Source of the DNA: GCA-2708415 sp964353185
Lineage (GTDB): Bacteria; Pseudomonadota; Alphaproteobacteria; Micavibrionales; Micavibrionaceae
NCBI GenBank assembly: GCA_964353185.1
Contig: CAYGUV010000005.1
Span: 48,734-112,733 of the forward strand
Length of the DNA stretch: 64,000 nt
Direction of reading: 5' to 3'
Below, piece by piece: positions 42,007 through 50,554 of this stretch (the first letter of the stretch is position 1; every line of letters begins with the position of its first letter). The notes under the pieces were generated by a model, which made no database searches, was not told the DNA's origin, and saw only the letters and a list, made by a program, of their open reading frames with translations. The translations under genes and the position numbers were made by a program.

Positions 42007-42936
42007 TTAAGCGCGCGGGTGGGCTTTGTCGTAGATTTTTTTTAGGTCTTCGAAATTTACATCAGTATAGATTTGCGTGGTGCTGAGTGATACGTGGCCG
42101 AGTAGTTCTTGGATCTCCCGAAGATTGGCACCATTTTGTAAAAGATGCGTGGCGAAGCTGTGGCGTAGGGCGTGCGGCGTTGCAGTTTCTGGCAGATTTA
42201 ATTGGCGGCGTAAATCGCGCATAGCCTTTTGTGCAACCCCTTGGGAGAGCCTTGCCCCTTTGGTATTAACAAAAAGGGGGCGATCATTGGTTTCGGGAAA
42301 GGTGCAGGCCTCACGATAGGCATTTAAGTTTGTGTCGATCATGGTGAGGAAGGGGACAAGGCGTTCTTTATTCCCTTTACCGACCACCTGAATAAATCCA
42401 TCGCGGGGCAGGTTGCTGATGTTTAATTGCAAGGCCTCATCAATCCGAAGGCCACAACCATATAACATTGTGAAAAGGGCGCGGTTGCGTTTTTCAACCC
42501 ATGTGTCTGCTGGCATCTCTTCCAATAATCGGAAGGCTTGATTTTGATGGAGTGCCTTGGGCAGTTTTCGCGGCAGTTTAGGGGCGCGGACAGTTTTTAC
42601 CGCGGCATTATGCGCGATGCCTTGGCGATCCATCCAGATCATAAAGTTTTTCACACTGGATAGGGCGCGGGCGCGGGTGGCATTTGAGGCGCCGCCAACG
42701 GCCTGACGGGAAAGCCAGCTGCGAAAGTCTGTGATGTTGGCAGAGCTAACGATATTGATGGAGAGTGCCTCGGCATTATGACGTGATAGAAAACGGATAA
42801 AATTTGTGATGTCTTTGGTATAGGCACGCACGGTGTGTTTGGACATGTTTTTTTCAGAAATCATCCAACGCTGCCAATCTTTCAATATTTGTTGAAAGTC
42901 TGGTTCGCACAATTCTAAGGTTACGTTAGTAATCAT
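42007..42936 (-). CDS. xerC: tyrosine recombinase XerC
   Basis: XerC resolves chromosome dimers at dif with XerD. The catalytic set is complete: R164, K187, H255, R258, H281 and the nucleophile Y290. The SAM-like core-binding domain forms residues about 15-100. I favour XerC over a mobile-element integrase because the length (309) is standard and a DUF484 gene, its usual partner in Proteobacteria, lies nearby. It is convergent with lpd, five bases apart. The 30-bp-class dif site is not in this window. Confidence 0.9.
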   Translation of the reverse strand: MITNVTLELCEPDFQQILKDWQRWMISEKNMSKHTVRAYTKDITNFIRFLSRHNAEALSINIVSSANITDFRSWLSRQAVGGASNATRARALSSVKNFMIWMDRQGIAHNAAVKTVRAPKLPRKLPKALHQNQAFRLLEEMPADTWVEKRNRALFTMLYGCGLRIDEALQLNISNLPRDGFIQVVGKGNKERLVPFLTMIDTNLNAYREACTFPETNDRPLFVNTKGARLSQGVAQKAMRDLRRQLNLPETATPHALRHSFATHLLQNGANLREIQELLGHVSLSTTQIYTDVNFEDLKKIYDKAHPRA

Positions 42937-42976
42937 GTAATTATTCTACATGATTAATTCTAATACTTAAAAAATA

Positions 42977-43543
42977 TTATCGGCCAGATTGATCGCCAAT
43001 ACGTTTAGTGCCAAATTCTATTGGCGTTCTGCCAGACGCATCTTGCGCTTTAAGGTGCGGAAACTCCTCAATTACTTTTTCAAAGCTCTCACCTGTTAAT
43101 TCACATGCCATTCTCATTGCAAATGCATCTGTATATCGCATTTTTGCAGTATCTAGATCCATTATTTCTGTACCACTCGGTCCTTCGTGCATAACTAGAC
43201 TATGAGGTTTCAAAGCATCTTTTATTTGTGCAGGGGTTATGTGAGCTGGTAGGCCAGAAATGAAGCAAGTTTCGTGATGAATAGTTCCATCGATTGTTAA
43301 TTGCTGCGGCATGCTTATTCTAAAATTTCCTTTTTCCAAAGAAACAACTGCTCTTGAAGGAGTTGAAGGATGAACGACATACTCAAATGCTTTAGTTAAG
43401 CCAGAATTAGGTGATAGTAAACTTGTATTAACTGTTGGACTCGGTGGTCTTATTGTATCTACCAGATTTTGTGCAACAATTTCTAGTACTAGTCCCATCT
43501 TATGTAGTGCAAGCTTGTCTAGGGCGTAAAATGAAATATGCAT
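42977..43543 (-). CDS. hypothetical protein between DUF484 and xerC
   Basis: The 188-residue product matches nothing I know. It begins with a helix (MHISFYALDKLALHKMG), continues into a Pro/Ser-rich stretch, then beta-rich and helical parts. The C-terminus DASGRTPIEFGTKRIG resembles the tip of an ankyrin repeat, but there is no full repeat. Base composition is AT-richer than xerC. It breaks the usual DUF484-xerC pair, so it is probably an insertion. Confidence 0.5.
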   Translation of the reverse strand: MHISFYALDKLALHKMGLVLEIVAQNLVDTIRPPSPTVNTSLLSPNSGLTKAFEYVVHPSTPSRAVVSLEKGNFRISMPQQLTIDGTIHHETCFISGLPAHITPAQIKDALKPHSLVMHEGPSGTEIMDLDTAKMRYTDAFAMRMACELTGESFEKVIEEFPHLKAQDASGRTPIEFGTKRIGDQSGR

Positions 43544-43605
43544 TGTATTACCTTTCTATTTTTTTTGAAAAATACACCATCAAAATAATTATGTCAAGTA
43601 AAACA

Positions 43606-44316
43606 TTAATGCGGTAGTTGAAGCCAGCTGCGAAAGGCGCGTTCCATGACCAAGGCGAGGAAGGTGACCATTTCGGTCCCTTGATCTTTGCTAAACATAT
43701 TAGGATTGCGAGAGCCAAAGGCGACGATGGCGGGCGGTGTGTTCATTGAAACATCAATACGAAGGAGCGCCTGAGATTGTACCAGATTTGCGCCGCCGCC
43801 ATAAATAGCCTCCAGCCCAGCTATATCTGATTGCAGTAAAACATTCTGGCCGTTCATCCATTTATCAATAGTCCCTTCGGGCAGTACGCGAATGCCGCTG
43901 GTGTGGATGTGTGGGATATCGTGACCGTTGCTTTCAACAACCAAAACGGAAATATCAGTATCGAGCATGGCGGATAAATCCATCGTTATAATATGAATAA
44001 ATTCGTCAAAATTGCGTGCCTCAAGCAGGCGTAAGATGGCCTTATGAATGCGTTGTTGGTTGTTCATGTTGGAGCGCACATTTTCCACGATGGTTTGTGT
44101 GGTCTCCATCACTTTTTCTTTGTCGTCTTTGAGGCGCTTAATCATAAAGCTTTGAAAGTCAGAGACATTTTTACCTGCGCCATTATTAGGCGGGACAAGA
44201 AGGTCGCAAGCTTGCGGATTTTGCTGTAAAAACTTAGGATTATCCTGCAAGTATTGGATAATGTCTTGTGCGGAAAGAAGGGGAGTGTTGCTATCTAGTT
44301 TTGTTGAATCGGTCAT
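43606..44316 (-). CDS. DUF484 family protein
   Basis: DUF484 proteins have a GAF-like fold and are found next to xerC in many Proteobacteria. The N-terminus (IIQYLQDNPKFLQQNP) is the family start, followed by a coiled helix and a GAF-like half with LLEARNFDEFIHIITMDL and DISVLVVES. Function is unknown; a signalling role has been assumed from the fold. The gene is in the xerC direction but separated from it by the 188-residue orphan. Confidence 0.85.
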   Translation of the reverse strand: MTDSTKLDSNTPLLSAQDIIQYLQDNPKFLQQNPQACDLLVPPNNGAGKNVSDFQSFMIKRLKDDKEKVMETTQTIVENVRSNMNNQQRIHKAILRLLEARNFDEFIHIITMDLSAMLDTDISVLVVESNGHDIPHIHTSGIRVLPEGTIDKWMNGQNVLLQSDIAGLEAIYGGGANLVQSQALLRIDVSMNTPPAIVAFGSRNPNMFSKDQGTEMVTFLALVMERAFRSWLQLPH

Positions 44317-44398
44317 AAGAACAATAATATCACGGGTGCAAAAGAAAGTGCGATAGATAAATTAAGTTTTAAAGAGGTGGAATTATTATATTTTTCAT

Positions 44399-44950
44399 CT
44401 AAAGGTGCGGAAAGTCGTTATCAGTTGTACGATATCTGTTTAAAGATTCTTGGATATGATCCTGTAGAGCGTTTAGGTCGTCTGCCTTTAAAAACCAGCC
44501 CAAATTAATAGAATTTTCGCCTGCTGTAATGTTAAGGCAGTTTTTAGTCGAGCCTTCTCCATCGGGTATTTGAATTTGTCTGACAATAAGTTGATCCGTT
44601 CTTAATTCTATAGGAGGGGCATTATTCATAGTGCTAGAGATTGTAACGGTATCTTTACGCATTGTTATGCGTTGTTGATCCCGTGCGATATTTTCATGCG
44701 CGGTAATAAATTCATGAGCCATGACGGCGCCAAATGAAATTGCTAATGAGGCCGCTACCATTGCGGCGCGTGTTGGCGGGAATGCGGTCGCCGTGAAAAA
44801 ACAAGTGAGATTTCCGACTGTGGCCATTAATGCGTTATGTTTTTGCCAAAGATCTAATTGTTTTGTAGGGATGCGTGTTAAATCATCCAATGCATCAGCA
44901 TACATTGTGATTGTTTTAACGTTCCCTGTCTCGACAACTTTAATTGGCAT
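44399..44950 (-). CDS. hypothetical protein with two membrane segments
   Basis: The 183-residue protein has two hydrophobic stretches, about residues 43-56 (ATVGNLTCFFTAT) and 62-80 (AAMVAASLAISFGAVM), joined by a short loop, and a soluble C-terminal part of about 100 residues of mixed strands and helices, rich in Asn and Thr. I do not recognise it. It could be a small inner-membrane protein with a cytoplasmic sensory part. Confidence 0.5.
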   Translation of the reverse strand: MPIKVVETGNVKTITMYADALDDLTRIPTKQLDLWQKHNALMATVGNLTCFFTATAFPPTRAAMVAASLAISFGAVMAHEFITAHENIARDQQRITMRKDTVTISSTMNNAPPIELRTDQLIVRQIQIPDGEGSTKNCLNITAGENSINLGWFLKADDLNALQDHIQESLNRYRTTDNDFPHL

Positions 44951-44995
44951 AAAACAAGTGTAACTAATTATAACTTTATGTCAATACAGCTATGC

Positions 44996-45027
44996 AATAA
45001 AAAAGCCAGAGATCCCTCATCTGGCTT
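44996..45027 (-). terminator. rho-independent terminator of the 45017-45515 gene pair
   Basis: Reading the minus strand, the stem AAGCCAGA/TCTGGCTT (45020-45027 and 45003-45010) is followed by a run of T, partly pairing. The mini-ORF stop codon lies inside the loop. It supports the two small genes as one transcript. Confidence 0.75.
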
Positions 45028-45154
45028 CATTATTCTTTATTTCTAAAACATTTATCGCTTCTTGCCCTGTCTGTGCAGCAGTAAGAGCCGTTCTGGCATC
45101 CGCTATATTGTTAATCGTGTAAGTTGTGCCCTGTATGATGACTGTATTAGACAT
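45017..45154 (-). CDS. 45-residue small protein, translationally coupled
   Basis: The frame starts with an AAGGA ribosome site that lies in the end of the 122-residue gene, and overlaps that gene's last eight bases. Its stop falls in the terminator hairpin. The product (MSNTVIIQGTTYTINNIADA and on) is polar, with no hydrophobic segment. Coupling and ribosome site support that it is real; the function is unknown. Confidence 0.5.
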   Translation of the reverse strand: MSNTVIIQGTTYTINNIADARTALTAAQTGQEAINVLEIKNNEAR

Positions 45155-45515
45155 GGTGTAATCCTTCATCATTTAAAAATATCTTGCTAACCGTAACCTC
45201 ATTAACAACCTTCATGCGACTTTGTTTACCATGCTCTTTCATAGCATCTGCTGCCATTCCTAGTAATAGGTCTCTTTTTTCTTGAAGATGTTCTGGTATT
45301 TGCATTGAACGAATGTGCCAAGTAGTTTTTCTATAATTTTGGCCATCCTCTTCTATCCATTCATTTACGTCTGATGTTTTAAATCTAAAAACTTCTTTAT
45401 TCCAACGTATTTCCCAGTTTTTTACCCCATCACTTCGTCCTCCTTTTGAAAAAAGCACGGCTCCAATTTCGTGATTTGCTAAGGCATTTATGGATGAATC
45501 ATACTTCCACGACAT
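45147..45515 (-). CDS. hypothetical protein, 122 residues
   Basis: This small soluble protein has many Trp and charged residues (WEIRWNKEVFRFKTSD, WHIRSM) and looks like a mixed alpha/beta fold. I find no family. A TCCTTAAAAA-type purine site lies upstream on the plus strand as its ribosome site (AAGGA on the coding strand). It forms an operon with the 45-residue gene. An antitoxin/toxin pair is conceivable from size and overlap, but nothing in the sequence proves it. Confidence 0.5.
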   Translation of the reverse strand: MSWKYDSSINALANHEIGAVLFSKGGRSDGVKNWEIRWNKEVFRFKTSDVNEWIEEDGQNYRKTTWHIRSMQIPEHLQEKRDLLLGMAADAMKEHGKQSRMKVVNEVTVSKIFLNDEGLHHV

Positions 45516-45718
45516 TTATTTTTTCCTTAAAAATTTAGTAATCATTTCAATTCTGGCATGTATAAAAAATTTATCTATATTGATCATAATATTTTTTAAT
45601 GCTTTTACAGTTACTATTTTGTTTTCTACAAATATTTTAGGTTGTAAATTTACAATCTTCACCAAAAAGATACTTTGACCCTTGCGGACATATTAAATTT
45701 TTACAATGGTATCTACCT

Positions 45719-45743
45719 ATTTGACCCGCTACACGGGTCAAAT
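45719..45743. repeat. 10-bp perfect inverted repeat beside the transaldolase terminator
   Basis: ATTTGACCCG and CGGGTCAAAT (45719-45728 and 45734-45743) form a hairpin with a five-base loop. It shares its GACCCG core with the next hairpin, so the two hairpins could also pair with each other. The function is unclear. Confidence 0.5.
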
Positions 45744-45744
45744 A

Positions 45745-45773
45745 ATTAAAAAAGACCCGTCACAAGGGTCTTT
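45745..45773 (-). terminator. terminator of the transaldolase gene
   Basis: On the minus strand the stem AAAGACCC/GGGTCTTT (45766-45773 and 45751-45758) runs into six T. It comes 178 bases after the transaldolase stop codon. Confidence 0.7.
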
Positions 45774-45782
45774 CTGTAATTA

Positions 45783-45923
45783 TTAACGTATTTTTTGGAA
45801 GTTGGTGTTTATGACTTTTACAAGCGAATAGATAGCTTTGATAAGATTTTCATTGAGTAACTGCATAATCTCTGACATGGCCATCACACTAGCTATTTGG
45901 CTTCTATTATTGCCCATTCCCAT
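45783..45923 (-). CDS. possible 46-residue protein after the transaldolase gene
   Basis: Between the transaldolase stop and its terminator a 47-codon frame runs in the same direction (MGMGNNRSQIASVMAMSEIM and on). It would be a helical peptide. No good ribosome site is visible, so it may be chance. It is listed because the terminator placement leaves room for a second short gene. Confidence 0.25.
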   Translation of the reverse strand: MGMGNNRSQIASVMAMSEIMQLLNENLIKAIYSLVKVINTNFQKIR

Positions 45924-45950
45924 AAAAATAACCGATAATACTGGATTGAA

Positions 45951-46607
45951 TTATAAAATAGACTGACCCGTCTTTTTCCAATCTTCCACAAATGCCGCAA
46001 GGCCATTATCGGTTAGCGGGTGTTTATATAATTTCTTAATAACGTCTGGAGGGCACGTCATGACGTCTGCGCCCATCTTTGCACTTTGTAATATGTGTTG
46101 TGGGTGACGGACAGAAGCCACCAAGACTTCGGTATGGAAATCAGGGTACTGATCGTAAATTGTCAGGATATCTGCGATGAGATCCATGCCATCTTGACCA
46201 ATATCATCCAAGCGCCCAACAAAAGGAGAGATGAAGGCTGCGCCCGCTTTGGCGGCCAATAAAGCCTGTAGCGGGGAAAAGCATAAAGTCACATTGACCA
46301 TTGTGCCGCTATCAGCAAGGTTTTTACAGACTTTAAGGCCAGCCTCAGTTAGTGGCACTTTCACGGCGATGTTTTCGGCGATTTTGGCAAGTTTTTCGCC
46401 TTCTTTCATCATCGTTTCATAATCGGTTGAGGCGACTTCCGCGCTGACGGGGCCTTCACAGATTTTGCAGATTTCTTGGATGAGGGGAATGAATTCTTTG
46501 CCAGATTTTGCAATAATAGATGGGTTGGTTGTTACCCCATCTAACATGCCACAATCGGCTAAATCTTTAATGGCATCTAAATCAGATGTATCGGCAAAAA
46601 ATTTCAT
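45951..46607 (-). CDS. transaldolase / fructose-6-phosphate aldolase family
   Basis: The 218-residue short form of transaldolase starts MKFFADTSDLDAIKDL, has the TTNPSI motif at residues 26-31 and the Schiff-base lysine in IAVKVPLT near residue 84. This MipB/TalC-type clade includes fructose-6-phosphate aldolases and genuine transaldolases, which differ by few residues, so I give no symbol. It would serve the pentose-phosphate pathway. It is divergent from priA, the usual neighbour in Alphaproteobacteria. Confidence 0.92.
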   Translation of the reverse strand: MKFFADTSDLDAIKDLADCGMLDGVTTNPSIIAKSGKEFIPLIQEICKICEGPVSAEVASTDYETMMKEGEKLAKIAENIAVKVPLTEAGLKVCKNLADSGTMVNVTLCFSPLQALLAAKAGAAFISPFVGRLDDIGQDGMDLIADILTIYDQYPDFHTEVLVASVRHPQHILQSAKMGADVMTCPPDVIKKLYKHPLTDNGLAAFVEDWKKTGQSIL

Positions 46608-46685
46608 TTTAATTCCTTTTCTTTTATAAAAAATTTGTTCACGATGGTTTTAAGCTTAAACGAGTAAGATTTCAAGGGAGGTTGT

Positions 46686-48869
46686 TTGACATCGCCAAAA
46701 ACCAGAGCTGTTTTAACGCCTTTTCCGATTAATAAGGCGTATGATTATGCGTTGCCTGATCATTTGCATGATTTGGCGGTGGGGACGTATGTAACCGCGC
46801 CTTTGGGCAATCGGGAAGTGCCTGCGGTGGTGTGGGGTGACGGTCAGGGTGATGTAAAGCCAAATAAAATCAAGGGGTTGGTAAGTGCATTTGATGTATC
46901 ACCTATGCCTGATGTGCACCGTAAGTTTATTGATTGGGTATCAAGCTATACGATGACGCCATTGGGGTCAGTTTTAAAATTAAGTTTAAGTGCGCCCAAA
47001 GCGTTAGAGCCGCCGACAAGTGTAACGGGCTATGTTTTGGCGCAGAATTTAAAAGAAGGACAAAGCGTATCGAAACCTGCCCAACGTGTGTTAGATGTGG
47101 CCGCGGATAATTTACCGCGCCGCTTATCCGAATTGGCCGAAGAGGCGGAATGTTCAACCGGTGTTGTTAAGACATTAGAGAAAAATGGGTTTTTAAAAAC
47201 GATTAATTTATTGGCGCCGCCGCCATGCCGAAGCCCTGATGCATATCGTGCAGGGGCATTATTATCCGCGCAGCAACGCGAATGTGCAGATGCGCTGGTC
47301 GAAAATGTGGCTGCCAATAAATTTTCGTGCGCGTTGTTGGATGGGGTAACAGGCGCGGGTAAAACAGAAGTATATTTCGAAGCAGTGGCGGAGGCATTAA
47401 AGCAAGGAAAACAAGTGCTTATCTTGCTTCCTGAAATTGCGCTTTCAAATGCGTTTTTGGATCGCTTTAAATCCCGATTTGGATGTGCGCCTGCGCTTTG
47501 GCATTCTTCTCTTAGTCCAGCCAAGCGAAAAGTGACATGGCGCGGCGTGGCCGAAGGGCAAAGCAAAGTTGTGATTGGTGCGCGCTCCGCCTTATTTTTA
47601 CCGTATAAAGATTTGGGGTTGATCGTGGTTGATGAGGAACATGACCCCGCCTATAAGCAAGAAGAAGGTGCAATTTATAATGCGCGTGATATGGCCGTGG
47701 TACGGGCGAATTTGGGCAAATTTCCAATTGTCATGGTGTCGGCAACCCCCTCTTTAGAAACAATATATAATGCGTGGGAGGGGCGGTATCAGCATTTGAC
47801 CTTGCCTGATCGTCATGGTGGGGCGAGCTTGCCTGATATTCATTTGGTTGACTTGCGCACTGATAAGCCAGAATCGCGCCAATATTTCATCGCGCCCACA
47901 TTGGAAAAGGCGATGATAGAAACGATTGAGAAGAAGGAGCAAGTGCTTTTATTCTTAAACCGTCGTGGGTATGCGCCGCTGACGATTTGCCGCAATTGCG
48001 GGTATAGATTTCAATGCCCGCGCTGTACGGCGTGGTTGATTGACCATCGGCGAACCAAAAGGCTGCATTGTCATCATTGTGATTACAGCCTGCACGTGCC
48101 AAGCACTTGTCCCGAATGTAATGAGGCGGATACATTGGCGGCGTGCGGCCCAGGGGTGGAGCGGATTGTTGAAGAGGTGACAGAGCGTTTCCCCGAGGCG
48201 CGGATTTGTGTGCTGTCGAGTGACACGGTCAAAACGCATGATGAATTAACAGCGTTGTTAGCGGGCATTCATAATCAGGATTTTGACATTATTATTGGCA
48301 CGCAAATTATCGCCAAAGGGCATCATTTCCCCATGTTGACCTGTGTTGGCGTTATTGATGCAGATTTGGGATTAACGGGGGGTGATTTAAGGGCGTCTGA
48401 ACGCGTTTATCAATTAATGCATCAGGTTGCGGGGCGTGCGGGGCGTGCGGCGAATAAGGGGGATGTTTACTTGCAAACCTTCACCCCAGAATCAAAAGTG
48501 ATGCAAGCGTTGAAAAATGGGGAGCGAGACCAGTTTCTTGAAGTAGAGCTTGAAGAGCGTGAAGTGGTAGAGATGCCCCCATTTTGTCGATTGGTGGGAT
48601 TGATCGTATCGGGCCGTGATGAAGGGCAGGTAAAGCAGGCCAGCATGACACTGGCGCAAAACATGCCCAATGATGGGGAAAAGATACAAACCCTTGGCCC
48701 TGCCGAAGCGCCCATGTATCGATTGCGCGGTAAATATAGGCGCCGTTTTTTAATAAGGGCGGATAAGAAGGTTGATATCCAAAAGACCGTGCGCCATTGG
48801 CTGGATAATACAAAATTGCCGTCCGCGGTGCGGGTACAGGTGGATATTGATCCGCAAAGCTTTTTCTAA
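46686..48869 (+). CDS. priA: primosomal replication protein N' (PriA helicase)
   Basis: PriA restarts collapsed replication forks. The TTG start at 46686 is set by the strong AAGGGAGG ribosome site five bases upstream. Walker A GVTGAGKTEVY is near residue 221, the DEEH motif in VVDEEHDPAY follows, and the zinc-binding cysteines appear in CRNCGYRFQCPRC and CHHCDYSLHVPSTCPEC. The length of 727 residues is normal. The next gene begins 28 bases after the stop. Confidence 0.95.
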   Translation: MTSPKTRAVLTPFPINKAYDYALPDHLHDLAVGTYVTAPLGNREVPAVVWGDGQGDVKPNKIKGLVSAFDVSPMPDVHRKFIDWVSSYTMTPLGSVLKLSLSAPKALEPPTSVTGYVLAQNLKEGQSVSKPAQRVLDVAADNLPRRLSELAEEAECSTGVVKTLEKNGFLKTINLLAPPPCRSPDAYRAGALLSAQQRECADALVENVAANKFSCALLDGVTGAGKTEVYFEAVAEALKQGKQVLILLPEIALSNAFLDRFKSRFGCAPALWHSSLSPAKRKVTWRGVAEGQSKVVIGARSALFLPYKDLGLIVVDEEHDPAYKQEEGAIYNARDMAVVRANLGKFPIVMVSATPSLETIYNAWEGRYQHLTLPDRHGGASLPDIHLVDLRTDKPESRQYFIAPTLEKAMIETIEKKEQVLLFLNRRGYAPLTICRNCGYRFQCPRCTAWLIDHRRTKRLHCHHCDYSLHVPSTCPECNEADTLAACGPGVERIVEEVTERFPEARICVLSSDTVKTHDELTALLAGIHNQDFDIIIGTQIIAKGHHFPMLTCVGVIDADLGLTGGDLRASERVYQLMHQVAGRAGRAANKGDVYLQTFTPESKVMQALKNGERDQFLEVELEEREVVEMPPFCRLVGLIVSGRDEGQVKQASMTLAQNMPNDGEKIQTLGPAEAPMYRLRGKYRRRFLIRADKKVDIQKTVRHWLDNTKLPSAVRVQVDIDPQSFF

Positions 48870-48896
48870 TCTATAAATTTATGTCATACTACTTTC

Positions 48897-49694
48897 ATGA
48901 AGCCGTTTATCAATACATCTATTAGCGACCTGACCAGCTATGATTTGTTAAAAATTTTAGCGGTTTTCACGATGGTTATTGATCATGCGGGGTATTATTT
49001 TTTTCCTGAACAGATGGAATGGCGCGCGGTGGGGCGGATGTCGATGCCGATATGGCTTTTTTTGGTGGGGTATGCCAATACGCGTGATATTCCGCCAATA
49101 TTATGGGGTGGGGCGTTTGTCTTATTGGCATCATATCTGGTGATGGGGAACCCGTTATTGGCGCTGAATATTCTTTTTACCATCATTATCACCCGCGCGG
49201 TTTTGGATGTTTTGGCGCGGTTTACGTTTAAAAATTTTGAAGGGGTTGTCTTGTCCGTTGCGGCATGTGTGTTTTTAACAATTCCAACGGCGGCCTTGTT
49301 TGATTATGGCGCGCTGGCGTTTATGTGGGCGTTATGCGGGTATTTGTGCCGTCATCATAAAGAGATGGGATTAGGACAGGAGAGGGTGCTGGGGTATTTC
49401 GCCATCACCGTCATAGTGTATTTAGGGTATCAATCATTGTTCTTTGGATTTAATGGGGGGCAAACCTTGATTATGGTGGTTGGGGTTTTAATATCATCTG
49501 CTATTTTATTTCAGTTTAAGCCCGTAGCACTAACGGATATAACCCAGAAAATCCCTGCGTTTGCCTTGCCTGTGTTAAAATTTATGGGGCGTCGCACGCT
49601 TTATATTTATGTGGGGCATTTAATTTTATTCCTGATGATCGCTTTTTTCTTATATCCAGATCGTTTTGGCCTATTTCATCTAAAGTTCTATTAA
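48897..49694 (+). CDS. TraX family membrane protein
   Basis: The protein has about seven hydrophobic segments and begins DLTSYDLLKILAVFTMVIDHAGYYFF, the TraX mark, with the AVGRMSMPIWLFLVGYA stretch after it. TraX in the F plasmid acetylates pilin; chromosomal relatives are assumed to be acyltransferases of cell-envelope parts. The C-terminus GRRTLYIYVGHLILF fits the family. It follows priA closely but the link is probably positional. Confidence 0.8.
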   Translation: MKPFINTSISDLTSYDLLKILAVFTMVIDHAGYYFFPEQMEWRAVGRMSMPIWLFLVGYANTRDIPPILWGGAFVLLASYLVMGNPLLALNILFTIIITRAVLDVLARFTFKNFEGVVLSVAACVFLTIPTAALFDYGALAFMWALCGYLCRHHKEMGLGQERVLGYFAITVIVYLGYQSLFFGFNGGQTLIMVVGVLISSAILFQFKPVALTDITQKIPAFALPVLKFMGRRTLYIYVGHLILFLMIAFFLYPDRFGLFHLKFY

Positions 49695-49836
49695 TTTTTT
49701 AAAGTGGATATCTATAGGTTCAGTTTGTATTGCGCCTATTTTCATAAGGTTTGTTGTCAAAAAGCGTGATTTAAAAAAACGTCAAAACTTATGTGGAAAA
49801 AACCCCTTTTTTGGCAAAATAATCCGCCTCAATCCC

Positions 49837-49864
49837 TTGCAAGTACAGTTCGCGTGTGCTAAAT
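49837..49864 (+). promoter_or_regulatory. possible promoter of the ATP synthase operon
   Basis: In the 219-base gap before atpH, TTGCAA (49837-49842) and TAAAT-like bases (49860-49864) are spaced 17 bases. The -35 part is reasonable, the -10 part is poor. No other clear pair is seen. Confidence 0.25.
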
Positions 49865-49913
49865 CCGTGTCACAATTGTTTTATATAAAAATTTATAACA
49901 AAAGGGACCGAAC

Positions 49914-50510
49914 GTGGCCTCCAAAAAGACTTCTGGCGTAACTGCCATGCGATATGCAACAGCGTTGATTGATACAGCGGAAAAGCATAAGAAAATTGAT
50001 GATGTGGCGCAGGATATCAACGATATCGAAGCGATGTTAAATGATTCTAAGGATATGCAATTATTTGTAAAATCTCCGCTTATTTCTGCTTCTGAAAAAT
50101 CAAAAACAGTTGAAGCGATCGCTAGCAAAGCAAAATTACAAGACATCACAACAAACTTCCTTAAATTATTGGCAGAAAATGGCCGTTTGGACATGATTGT
50201 TCCAATGATTAAAGCGGTGCGTAAGGAAATATCCGTTCGCCGTGGTGAAGTAGTCGCAGATGTAAAATCAGCGTTTCCATTGGATGTGAAGCAACAGCAA
50301 GACTTGCAAGCGGCATTAAAGAAAGCCGTTGGTAAGGAAATCGCCATTAAAGTTGAAATTGATAAAGATTTAATCGGTGGCATGGTTGTGACCGTAGGCT
50401 CACAAATGTTTGATGCATCTGTAAAACGTAAGCTTGAGCGTCTTCGTGTTGCGATGATGTCAGGGGCAAATAATAATAGCGCGGCGGACAAAGCTGCCAA
50501 CCAAAACTAA
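49914..50510 (+). CDS. atpH: ATP synthase F1, delta subunit
   Basis: The delta subunit connects the F1 alpha3beta3 crown to the peripheral stalk. The GTG start at 49914 follows AAAGGGA as ribosome site. The family pattern is present: AMRYATALIDTAEKHKKIDDV at the start and LIGGMVVTVGSQMFDASVKRKLERLR near the end, which is the signature. The length of 198 residues is normal. It opens the F1 operon; the F0 genes are elsewhere, as usual in Alphaproteobacteria. Confidence 0.94.
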   Translation: MASKKTSGVTAMRYATALIDTAEKHKKIDDVAQDINDIEAMLNDSKDMQLFVKSPLISASEKSKTVEAIASKAKLQDITTNFLKLLAENGRLDMIVPMIKAVRKEISVRRGEVVADVKSAFPLDVKQQQDLQAALKKAVGKEIAIKVEIDKDLIGGMVVTVGSQMFDASVKRKLERLRVAMMSGANNNSAADKAANQN

Positions 50511-50554
50511 TTTAAAAGAATAACGTAAAGTTTAAAACAAGAGGAAAATATAAG

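Noticed and set aside
42007..42936. Tyrosine recombinase as a mobile-element integrase
   Set aside because: Length, complete catalytic set and nearness to DUF484 fit housekeeping XerC. It is also 38 kb from the tRNA-Val unit, so it is not that unit's integrase by position.
49859..50500. 213-residue minus-strand frame opposite atpH
   Set aside because: It lies wholly over a canonical atpH gene and has a low-complexity Ser/Thr/Phe composition typical of antisense reading.
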